A DNA stretch of 64,000 nt from Hyaloperonospora brassicae (taxonomy: Eukaryota > Oomycota > Peronosporomycetes > Peronosporales > Peronosporaceae), in the NCBI GenBank assembly GCA_947650285.1, contig CANTFL010000272.1, positions 62,001 to 126,000 of the forward strand. The letters run 5' to 3'. Below, piece by piece: positions 12,251 to 22,232 of this stretch. The notes beneath the pieces were generated by a model. The model was not told the DNA's origin and did not search any database. It saw only the letters and a list, made by a program, of their open reading frames with translations. A program made the position numbers and the translations under genes. Within the stretch, counting starts at the first letter, position 1. Every line of letters starts with the position of its first letter.

Positions 12251-12770
12251 AGGCTGCTCAAGAGCGTGGTGACAAGATCTTAGTCGCTTTTGGTGCACCG
12301 ACCGCGGCGAGCTTCTACGCCAGTTTCCGCGACTTGTTGATGTGATCGAGCGCACCTTTTCCATATTGCATGACTGTCACACATATGTGACGACGCAAGA
12401 TGAGCTTTTTCGCATGCTTATTTTCTCTACGTGCGTCACCAACTTCTTCCATGCTTCAAACGCACCGAGTGACAAAGTCTCCAGCGGTAGCTGCAAGTTT
12501 TCCATCGCAACCCAACCCAGATGATCGAAATGCCTTCCGCGCCTTCCGCTTGTATGACGCCGTGTTCGTTGCCGTGTGACAGTGCTCTGGCTATACGCCA
12601 CCGCACGTCGCGTCCCCCACGTCGCGGTCTACCAGCATTATCGCATCTTGAACTGTCGCACGTGAAAGTCAGTCTCATCAACTTGTCAATATGGGCGGGC
12701 ATTGTCGAGTCGTCCACGGCAGATTCGAGGGCTTCTGACGCAGAGTCGATCGGGCTGTGTTAATAATATG
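12251..12770. other. GC-richer block without an intact gene
   Basis: This 500-bp block is less AT-rich than its surroundings and has overlapping open frames of 60-93 codons on both strands (e.g. 12436-12717 and 12377-12601, minus). None has a recognisable domain. It could be a decayed gene or more of the neighbouring repeat. Confidence 0.4.
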
Positions 12771-15480
12771 TCGTTGTTAAATCAAAATGCAAATATAATA
12801 TATTTAGGTCCTTCGTTCGCATACTTTTATGATGTTTTAAGCCTACTGAATCTTACAACTATGCATTCAAAATAGCCATATCGCACAATTATCATTGTAG
12901 AGTCGCCATTAGTAATTGCCACATCGCCCATTACTAGTCTTACAAACTTAGACAGATTTAATTTCTTTCTGGCCGAGTTGTTTCCTGGACAGCAAAATGA
13001 AATTAATGCTTATCCATTTAATAAACCTGTGCTAATAGTGAAAGCGCTCTTGAACAATTCGCAGGGACATTGAAATAAGGCATCATGTATATTTTATTAC
13101 ACAACTTTTGACGCAAGTTTGCCCAGACGGATGTGTATATAAATTGGGTAAATGATATACAACAACGCTAGAGTACGACTGTATACATGTTTAGTATCGA
13201 AGGAGTAGCAATCACATGGATGTCACGTCTTTAACCAATCATTAAATTATCCATAGTAGAGTCAGAGTATGTCGCTGCATGTGAATCAAGCATGTATGCA
13301 TTTGTTTCCTACATATTGCAAGAAACTCTACCGCATCATTCGAATGTCATACGCATTGGGTTGGCAACAAGCGGCTTACGTTATGGCAACTGATTCAAAT
13401 TACAACCGACGGACACAATACAATGAGCTGCAGTGGCACTATGTACGGAAGTAAATGCAGAAAGTATTGACTGAGCTGCACAAGCCAAGAGGAAAGACAA
13501 TCCGTCTAACGCATTTACCAAACCTCTCTATGAACTGCTTCTTCGAAGACTGTTGCAACTATAATCGTCAATAATATAAAGTGATCGAATGCTGCGCTTT
13601 GAGGAGGGTGTATTGGAATTCGTGTCGGATACATGTTTAATTATGTTGGTGTAGGAATGTGGACACATGAATTGTGTGAAATTCAGGTCGCTGTACGAAA
13701 AGGATGTATCATGCGCTGGCACGAGTGAGACAGAAAATGTTTAAAGGGGTGTTCATACCGTTTGTATCCGTAGGCAATAACTCCAAAAAGATGTTTATGG
13801 TTCATTTTACCTATGTAGGGTCAAGTGGATAGTAAAGTATACGCATTACTATTGCCGTTCGTTAATATCAATTTCTGCACCCTGCTGTGAACACGCACCT
13901 TTGGAATGCGCATTAACCAATACGGCAATCAAAAAAAAGGTGCCATCTGAAAACGCGTCTGTGGGGCCCGCAGATTTTTATATGAATATTGCTGCTAATA
14001 AATTGTGACCTTAACAGACATGATTTAAATTCTAAATACTATTAAACTAGCCAAAAAAATGAAATCTCACAGTTTGCTGTCATTGTACTGTCATTCTCTA
14101 CAACAAAAGGCATTACAAGAAGTAGATAATATAATAATACAGCATATAATAAAACTAAGAAAAATAATGCACGACCATTGTATACGTAACGGTAGAATGT
14201 CTTATGATGGACATTAAATGGATAGTTATCGACATACATGAGGATTTTTTGTAAGATTCGTGCCAATATTGCAAAAGAGCATTTAAAATGGTGCCGAATC
14301 AGCCGTTTGTCAGCATTAATCACACTAGTGTACAGCATAGAAGTTTATGAGTCGCCGATGTCTTGTGTACATGATGCGTGAAATCTACGACGCAAGCATC
14401 ATTATTCATTGTGCTCGCATATTGAGCGAAGCGAATAAGTTTTATAGAATAATGATGTATCAATATATTGGATTTCGAATTCCAAGTGGACTGATTGGGA
14501 CCGAGATGCTACGCTTGTATGCGTTACGTACTCCACTTCAGATAACAATATTGCTTCGATTGGCGTACCATTTACACCGCAATATCCATACCAATACCGA
14601 CGTCACTACTACTATCAGCAGCTTCGTTTATGTGACGAGCACAATTGTCCATCAGCGTGGCATGTTTGTTAGCGTTTAATTCACCTTGTGTGCCCGCGAG
14701 TATCCGCGTGACTTTTTGCAATAGCAATTAAGTAATTATGTCAGCTCTTAACCCGCTTGTCCAAATTGATGTTGCATGTCTATAAGCCATCTCATGCTAC
14801 CTCGGGTTGTCCGTCGAACATTTTATAGAGCATCGTGTACGCGCCATTTGAACACTTCAGCGTCCAGCAGATATACGTGAATGCAAAGGATTATACCCAC
14901 ATTCGTAAGCTGTTTATTATCTTTGGCGCATCATTTTGTAGAGATTTTGTCCGCGGATTCCTTCAGAGTACCCAGGTACTCTGCGAGATCGCTGGGCTCA
15001 TGCTCCTTAGAGGAACCACACCCCTCGTTACACTATGGGGATTTTCGGCTTTGTGGGGCTTCCAGCCCACCCAACAATCACCCACCCGAGGGTTCGGGTT
15101 GGCTCATTCTGTACATCTTAAAAATACATAAACTATAGTATAGTGAAAATGTCACGTGTAATTTGTTTAAGCTTAGCATTAGAAAAGTACAATAAGACCA
15201 AATAATTTATTACGTTTACAAGCGGCGTTGTTTTCCCAGATATACGCAAATGAGAATGACGATTTCGGCCATGTGTCTTTTTTTTGTCGTATAGTCGACA
15301 ATCGTGATGCACTTATTTGCGTTTTTGGTGCATTATCTCCTTTTCCCGATGTTGCTACGCGTTTTATGTTTTATCTGTTCAGTTTCGCATAATCTCGTAC
15401 GAGGTTCTGCTCAATTTTGTATCGCAAAAGTTTTAATATTTGACACAAATTTGTGAAACGGACGCCGAAGATTATTGATG
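12771..15480. other. AT-rich spacer with scattered short frames
   Basis: Mostly AT-rich sequence upstream of the La-type gene. Frames at 13269-13454, 14347-14679 and 14835-15131 are short and unrecognised. Around 15000-15125 the minus strand reads TGTAACGAGGGGTGTGG followed by GTGGGCTGGAAGCCCCACA-type inverted words, which looks like an LTR end of another Gypsy family, but no partner was found. Confidence 0.45.
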
Positions 15481-15551
15481 TCGTCAACGCGAGGTAAAAT
15501 ACATTTAGGTTAGTGTTCATCACAGCGTGCAACGCTGATCGAACCACCACA

Positions 15552-16479
15552 ATGGCGTACAAACCCGCGGGCAAGTCGCAGCGCAAGCGGCTTCAGCGTC
15601 AGCTGGAATTTTACCTGAGCGAGAGCAATCTTCGGCAGGACAAGTTCTTGCAGCAGGCTATGGATGATGACGGCTTTGTGCCTGCTCACGTGTTCCTCTC
15701 CTTCAACAAGTACGTGCGCCTTTGCGTCTATCGCTTAGCAGTCTGTAGTAGAAGCCTATGAATGATGTGCGTTTGTCGTGTAGGTTGAAAGTGCTCAAAG
15801 CTACTGAAAGTATGATCATGGAAGAGGCAGACAAGTCCTCCGTGCTTCGGGTTGATCGATCGACTTCTTGTATCGCACCGAACCGCATGCCGAAGGAGAT
15901 TGACCATGACGATGACATCAGTGCGTGCATCGCCCTCTTCTGCACGTAGTCACCACATTTGTGCAAACAGCCGGGTTAATATGGGAATGAGTGTTTGATT
16001 ATTTGTTTGTTTGTACTGTAGACACCCGCACGATATACATCGAAAACGTTAGCGCCACGGATGACCACGATTCGCTGCGACGAGTCTTTGCTGTATTCGG
16101 CAGGGTGAATCTCGTGAGTTTGCCAAGATTTTCGCACAACCGAAAGTTTAAAGGCTTTGGCTTTGTAGAGTTTGCCGACGTACTTGCTGCCGACAAAGCT
16201 GTTGTGAGCTCATCGGTTTTGAATCAAAGAGGGATTCGTGTCATGAGGAAGACTCGATGGCTCGACATGAAAGAGCAATTGAAACATCAGTTGGCTCACG
16301 ACGATGTAGCCAACATGCGTGGCGGTACCAAAGGCAACAGTCCGTCAAATACTGCTGATACTGAAGCAAAGGAGAAAAAGGGTCACTCGTCAGACTCAAA
16401 ACACCGATTCTTCGTCGAAGGTGACGTCAACGAAGAGGCTACTGAAAGTGGAAGAACAACGAAGAAGCAGAAGGTATGA
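15552..16479 (+). CDS. La-type RNA-binding protein (La motif + RRM), 3 exons, 250 aa
   Basis: Joins 15552-15709, 15784-15920 and 16022-16479. Introns of 74 and 101 bp have GT...AG ends and keep the frame (AA|G and A|AC codons). The start is the first ATG in context CACAATGG. Residues about 12-90 form a La motif (QLEFYLSESNLRQDKF, then DDGFVPAHVFLSFN and LKVLKAT). Residues 101-175 form an RRM with RNP2 IYIENV (103-108) and RNP1 KGFGFVEF (142-149). The tail is charged and ends in a basic KKQK. La proteins bind the 3' oligo-U of RNA polymerase III transcripts in the nucleus. There is no second RRM, so La proper and a LARP7-like relative cannot be separated. Its stop lies 22 bp from the convergent TRAPPC12-like gene. 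The gene model is inferred from splice signals and frame. Confidence 0.87.
15710..15783 (+). other. Intron 1 of La-type gene
   Basis: 74 bp, donor GTACGT, acceptor TCGTGTAG. Splicing is required because the first-exon frame stops soon after the donor, while the La motif continues with LKVLKATES from 15785. Confidence 0.85.
15921..16021 (+). other. Intron 2 of La-type gene
   Basis: 101 bp, donor GTGCGT, pyrimidine-rich end TTGTTTGTTTGTACTGTAG. It joins DDDI to NTRTIYIENV and keeps the RRM in frame. Confidence 0.85.
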
Positions 16480-16484
16480 ATAAA
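16479..16484 (+). promoter_or_regulatory. Candidate poly(A) signal overlapping the La stop
   Basis: AATAAA begins on the last base of the TGA stop codon (16477-16479). It lies in the 22-bp gap between the two convergent genes, so the 3' ends must overlap or be very short. The function is inferred from the motif only. Confidence 0.4.
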
Positions 16485-16501
16485 AGTTGCAGTTATTTCC
16501 G

Positions 16502-18824
16502 TTATATACGATAAGCAGCCGGATCGACGTGTTCGAGGCCGTACAAATGCGCGATCTTCTTCATCATTTCTTTTCGACTCTTGCTCGTGGCATTGTCGAG
16601 TTGAAGATCGTATAGTGAACTAAGATTGAACACGACCACACCGTTGAGAAACCGCTTCGGGTTCGACTTGATCATCCGTTCCAGCGCGACCACAGCTGCC
16701 TTCACATCGCAACAGTAAAGCGCGCATACCGCATAGTTATTGACAGCCGAGCTCACAACATCCTCATCCAGAAAAAGCTCAGCATCAGTGTTCGTCGAGC
16801 TCAAGACTTCCGCATTCTGCAAATGCAGAACGGAGTCAAACGCGCTCAGTGCTTCTTGCAGCTTATTCTGAGCGAAAAATAGCAGGCCGTCATTCAATAG
16901 CAAGCGTGCCTCCAGCTCCCCCACCACCTCAACCTGTAATATGTCACTGCCTCTGCTAGCTCCCGGTCGGCTGGCGTGGTTTCGAGCAGCCTCAAATAGC
17001 TTCTCAGCAGCCGTTAAGTCACCCATTTGCAACCGGATGCGCCCCACGCGGGATAGCACGACCACTATGTCTTTTACGTCCATAAATTGAGCCTGGCACA
17101 ACATACAATACATTATCGATTGTCAGAAGCATATCATACTGTCAAGGAATAGGACGTCGTGTGCACGTACATCGATCTGAGAACAGATACGCAAGGCCAT
17201 CATGAACTTTTGCTGATGTACAAGATGATTGACGAGCGCAAACTGTGCAATGCGAAGCCAACGTGCAGCCGCTTTCAATTGGATACCAAACAGAGACATC
17301 GTCTCACTCTCTTGAATGGAACTTCGTAGTCTCAATACCAGATGAAACAATTGCTTCTCGTGGTTCATGACTTTTCCTTGGCACTTGCTAAGTAGAGCTT
17401 GCAGAAGAAATATGCGAATAGGCACGAAGGGCGACGCCCCGCCGGCAGTTGATAACAACTCATCGAGGTTCCCAATTTGGTCCAAAACGTTCGCCGCATT
17501 GTCGTACTGTCCATCTTTGATTAGCCCGGCAAGCCACCAAGACTTAATTTCCAGCGTCACGTTGATATCGTTTGACGGGCTTTGTAACATCGATAGAGAC
17601 TTTGTTGTGAGTGACCGCCATCGCTTTTGAGCGTACAACACTTCTAAACCTTCGACAGTGTCAAGCACAAGCGAAGCCTCATGCGGGACCGCATTCTCAG
17701 TACTTTCCAAACGCCGACCAATAGGCATCTTCAAGAAATCGTCGACACGCTTGTCTGGGGATGGAGCTTCGAGTGTGATTTGAGATGGAGCCAGGGGTCG
17801 CAACGTTGCTGCAGATGGCGTCGGCCTTATCTGAGGAGGTTCCTCTTCTTCGTCGAAGATAAGCAAGTCCGGGACAGATGGGGGCGGTGTAGGGACACGG
17901 CCTGACTGCAACCGAGCACTGTTTTCATATCCTAGAAAAGGAGCAGCAGGAGGAGGCATTTGCCCGAATGCACGCAATGATGACTGCTGCTGCTGCCGAT
18001 ACGGCCCATGCTGCTGTGCGGCTCCAGTGGCGGGGTGAGACCCGATAGATGGCGATGGATCATGTGAAGATGGTAACGATGAGCGTCGAGACAGCGTCGA
18101 AAATGACGTCATCGCTTCTTTCGGGCTGTCAAACAGGCTTGTGTAAATGTCTTGCTGGGTTGGTGGTCCTGACGCAGAGCTTCGACGACCTGGATCATCC
18201 GACGCCATTTGACCAGGTAATCCAGGCACATTGTTTTGCATGTGCTGCGTAGAGGATAGCGGAGGTTTGTCCAAAAGATCATGTAGTGGGACAAATCGGG
18301 ATCGATCCTGCTGAGATGGCGGCCATGAAGTGTGTTGAAAAAGGCCTAGCGCTGGTGTCAGCATAGCTTGTCCGGGCGAATCGCGTGAAGCGTCAGGTAC
18401 CGTTGAAGTCGCTGGAGGGCGCTGAGATGTTGGGGACCCGGATAAAGCGCCGCCTGCGGACATTGACGTATACCGCTGCGGAACTAACGGTGTAGACAAT
18501 TGCGTCGGGGAAGTGCGCATCGCTTCACCTGTACATCAAGTTCGAGGGCTAAATGAGGCAGCATGAATACATTGTCGAGATGGGGGGGGGGTCACGAACC
18601 TGGAAATTGCCCGGGAATGCCGAGACCAGGACGAATCTGATTCACCATCGCGACGGGTCTACAAACAGCGTATACTTCAGCATGATAGCGGATGAGCTTA
18701 GCCTATGTGTACACATTGACAAAATGTACCCGGACGCGAATGGGGAAGGTCTTGTTGCTGTAGAGATCGCTGCTCTGTTGGCGCAGGCAGCGTCTTGTGC
18801 GGGCGGCTGCGGGTGCTCGGGCAT
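16502..18824 (-). CDS. TRAPPC12-like TPR protein of the TRAPP tethering complex, 4 exons, 700 aa
   Basis: Minus strand: exons 18824-18730, 18658-18600, 18528-17171 and 17092-16502. Introns of 71, 71 and 78 bp have GT-AG ends and are all frame-consistent. The ATG at 18824 has an in-frame TAG just upstream. The N-terminal 270 residues are Ser/Pro/Gln-rich and probably disordered; an acidic LIFDEEEEPP patch precedes a helical region. The C-terminal TPR part contains VGRIRLQMGDLTAAEKLF and NNYAVCALYCCDVKAAVVAL, then KSNPKRFLNGVVVFNLSSLY. These match the TRAPPC12/TTC15 pattern, and the length is near that of animal homologues. TRAPPC12 acts in TRAPP complexes that tether ER-derived vesicles. Exons 1 and 2 are my inference; a start at 18520 is the alternative. 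Confidence 0.85.
17093..17170 (-). other. Intron 3 of TRAPPC12-like gene
   Basis: 78 bp on the minus strand, donor GTACGTGC, acceptor TTGTGCCAG. It joins ICSQID to AQFMDVKD in phase 0 and so unites the helical and TPR parts. Confidence 0.88.
18529..18729 (-). other. Introns 1 and 2 and the 59-nt exon 2 of TRAPPC12-like gene
   Basis: Two 71-bp introns (18659-18729 and 18529-18599) flank a 59-nt exon (18600-18658). The phases are 2 then 1. The spliced frame reads PSPFASGPVAMVNQIRPG and then GEAMRTSPTQ without a stop. Both introns have GT starts, AG ends and the same length as typical oomycete introns. Intron 2 contains a C9 run. Confidence 0.65.
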
Positions 18825-18839
18825 TTTTGCGGAAGACTA

Positions 18840-20534
18840 ATGGCTCAAACCCTGATCGGAGTCAAAATGGTGAAGCTAAGTATGCAATCACCAAGAATTA
18901 TAGTCAGAAGGTGGTGATCACACTTACATGCTCACCTTCTAAAAGTATTGAATAAGAGTCTGTAAGATATTAAATTTATATATTTTGCAAAGATGAATCT
19001 TGCTCATCATTTAAGGCTCATCAAATTATATCACTTAACTTATTACCAATCAGAACAAAACACTGAATGAGCGGTTTGTAGTTGCATGGTATTTCCGTTT
19101 CAAAATTATTAAGAAATATGCTAAGAGGATACCCATCATAAATTCGAATCGTCAATAAACACTACATCAACAAACAAGGATGATCCATCCGTGCGGGGCT
19201 TGGCATTTTACACATCTATTTCACGAAATTGGCTGACTATCATTCCCGAATAAAATTTTAGCGATGACATCAATCAACTAAAATTATGTAATTTGCCAAT
19301 AAGCCAAAAATAGCTCTTGATAAAACTTTTCAAACAGCTTTTACGGAAAGATACACTACAATCTATATTGTGACTAAATATTACTTATGTATGTATCTTC
19401 AAACTGACATCATAGGAAAGAGAAGTAAACGTACAAGAAACACTTCAAAGGGAACAAGTCGAGAAAGAAGAAAGAAAATTAAAATATAATTGCATGTTCT
19501 AAATTTTATAAAAATAGTTAAACGGGGACATCGTAAGCGCTCGATAAGCACGATCCTTAAAGATGAATTACAAGATGGAAAGAGCATAAAGCACATATGA
19601 CATACAAGATTTGACACAATATAAGCATGTCTCAGATTCCAAAATAAATGTCGATTAATGATGCTAATGGTTTTGGAAGTAGCTCAAAATATACTGAAAG
19701 CGCACTTCCGGTGATAGGTGGAGTCGGATCAGTCATTTTATGTGTTTATCAGAAAGACCGACACCAATAAAATTGTCAACAAGCCAGTACTTTTGGAAAG
19801 GGAAAAGTGAGATATGCGACGCAATCGCCATCATTCTTGGTGAGCGTAGTTAGAGTAATTCTGTTTCAAATTCTAGGTTGATATGGCATCACTTTATCGC
19901 GTTTAATAACCATAGGGACTAAGAAGACAGAAGTACCTACTCGTGTACGCATCATGTACTCCACCACAGATCGCAATATTAAACCAAAATTCACAGCCAC
20001 TGGATCGAAACAGTCGGATCAACCACCATATTTACTTCCACCATTGGTGGTAGTATCTGTTGGAACTAGTTGGACAGTCGGTATATTTCCTGGTGAACAC
20101 TGGTGACACTTATTTGAAGATAATTCGCATAGCTATAAAGACTCATGGTCCTGGGTTGCACTCGCCAAATTTAGGTTCCGCGAAGGTTCTCACGAAGGAA
20201 TAGTGCATGTTCGTTCGGATAGTAGGACTATGGTTTTGGCAACAATAAAAATATGGCTTTATAATACCGTCGCGAGAGACAAGTGTTCTCTCTACATTAT
20301 AGTCACGAGATCCAACTACTGTCCCTTAGGATGGTGAACAATTTGTATTCAATGGATGGAAAGCCTCAGACAATTAGAGTTAATGTGGTAAATCGACTAC
20401 AGAAATTTGCGATAGCGGAACTGATCGCGTTCCCGTTATATCCGAGTCAGTTAACGGTTGGCAACGCCGGTCCCACAACTGGTCGGATCGCGTCCACTAA
20501 ACGGTCAGAAAAGAACTAAAAATCAGATCGGACA
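18840..20534. other. AT-rich spacer upstream of TRAPPC12-like gene
   Basis: 1.7 kb of AT-rich sequence between the TRAPPC12-like start and element B. The only notable frame is 20283-20519 (unrecognised). A local inverted repeat CCACCAT ... ATTGGTGG lies at about 20021-20049. The 5' end of this spacer should hold the TRAPPC12-like promoter, but no motif stands out. Confidence 0.5.
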
Positions 20535-20979
20535 TGCTACAGGGTGAGCTCGTTACATAAAAATTGGTACGAAAGTACCAATTTTTTACTATCATCTGTT
20601 TTGATAATATTAAATCAACATCACTCAAAATGAGTGATGTTGTCGGATTATTATCGCTAACGATAATATCCGTGGAGGGGTCCACTTCTCGGTTAAACTA
20701 CTTTGTACATCAACCAACTCAACCACCAACTGCTGCTAGACGCGCGCAATGAGTGGTGAGCAAGGGACACACATAGGAGAAGATAGTTTAATATAGTTAG
20801 AGTAAGTCAAAAGATGATTTAATAACGTTATAACTATATTAAATAAACAGTTCTACTTTTCCCTCAAGACAGGGCTTTCGGGTTCTGTTTTGCCTACCGC
20901 TCTTCGTTTGCCCTGTGCACGCTTGTCGGTCACACGTCACCCTTGCGTTAAGTTCACGCAAGGGGTGTGCCCCATTATA
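20535..20979 (+). repeat. 5' LTR of element B
   Basis: Starts with a decayed TGCTACAGGGTGAG (family TGTAACGGGGTGAG) and ends GTGTGCCCCATTATA before the PBS. It carries strong hairpins: AAAATTGGTAC / GTACCAATTTT near 20560-20586 and CAACATCACTC / GAGTGATGTTG near 20615-20642. The core GACGCGCGCAATGAGTGGTG is at 20739-20758. Confidence 0.75.
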
Positions 20980-20981
20980 CC

Positions 20982-20989
20982 TGGTAGCA
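20982..20989 (+). other. Primer binding site of element B
   Basis: TGGTAGCA two bases inside the LTR, followed by CTTTGTA as in C, D and E. It would pair with a tRNA 3' end ...TGCTACCA, which fits initiator-methionine tRNA in many eukaryotes. The tRNA identity is inferred. Confidence 0.6.
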
Positions 20990-21027
20990 CTTTGTATTCC
21001 TCCCGGCGACCAAGAATCTCATCCATC

Positions 21028-22181
21028 ATGAACATGGTGGATTAGAAAGAAAGCTGTCACGCGACGCGTGAAGGCTTAACCCATTTGAGTGGTCTCGAAT
21101 GGGCCGCGGTAGGGCGAATGAGCTCTACCGTGGGCGACATTGGCGTTAGTGCTATATTGAAGTCTCTTGACAGAGACCAACAGCATGCCTCCATCGCCGA
21201 GTTAATTCAATATGAACTTGCAACCGAACGAGGGAAAGTAGCCTTGCTTCACCCGCAAGGCTCTCAACAGGCCGATCAGTTGAGACAACTCGGTGCTCAA
21301 TAGACTGAGATGTTAGGACACAGCAATTTGATGCTGCTGTGGGCGGGACGACGCGCAAGCGCGTCGTACCGAAATCATTAATGTTGATATCTCTAAGTAC
21401 AGAAAGGTTGAAGAAGACTCCCTTTTATTATGATTCGTCGAACTCATCAGAGCTATAAAGGCCCGTCGTATCGACGATGAGCAAATGAAATTGACATTTG
21501 CTCAATCCTATTTGGCGGGACGTGCCAAGACTTAGGCCTTAGGGCTGGAGATGAGCGATCCATATGATTTTGAGTCGCTTGAACTTTCCAAACCCCGGCT
21601 CAAACGTAGGTTTGAGCCGCCAAGAGTAGAGTTCAGAGCTCGATCGGAGCTTCAAAAGCTCAAATAGGGTAAGCGTGACGTGCACGCTGACGCTTAACAT
21701 TAAGACCCCTTGTAAGTAGTATAAATGCCAATTCAGTGCGCGAACACACGTTGATTACTGTTTTCATGCAAGGGCTCGCTGAGGGGCCCGTCCAAAATCA
21801 CCTGTTCCGTCTAGACCTGAATACTCTAGAAGATGACATCTCAGCGGCGGAATACGACGAATTTAGCATGAGACAGGCTCATGCTAGCTCAAACTCTTAT
21901 CGTCCACCGAGACGACAAGAGATCGGAGGTCCAGAACCAATGGACCTCTGCTATGTTTAGAGCGAGAGACCTCGCTCTTCGAACAGCAAGCGATTGCAGA
22001 GGTGCAATAGCTGTCAGAAGTTAGGGCACTACGCATACGAGTGTAGTGCTCCACGCCCAGTACCAAACAGTACTGAGCGAAATGGACGACCATTTGCCAG
22101 AAAGGGCAATGGGCGTGGGTCCAGCGCTGTTGCAAAGCCGCAACAGGGAAGCGGACCATCAAAATATGGTCGGGGTCAGTA
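21028..22181 (+). pseudogene. Decayed gag of element B
   Basis: The ATG at 21028 is followed by an in-frame stop after five codons. Later pieces match gag of D (21085-21303, 21736-21960, and 21994-22182 with the knuckle CNSCQKLGHYAYEC). The slippery site is degraded to AAAATAT at about 22163, although the following stem-loop is kept. Confidence 0.75.
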
Positions 22182-22232
22182 GGGGCGGAGCGCCCTACTG
22201 ATCCAGCAACCTCATGAGAATTTGCAAATCTC

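Noticed and set aside
12377..12717. Protein gene on the minus strand at 12.4-12.7 kb
   Set aside because: Two overlapping frames of similar length compete, neither with a known domain, and the surrounding repeat is decayed.
18553..18840. Plus-strand 95-codon ORF upstream of the TRAPPC12-like start
   Set aside because: It lies opposite the proposed exons 1 and 2 and introns of the minus-strand gene, and it shows no domain.
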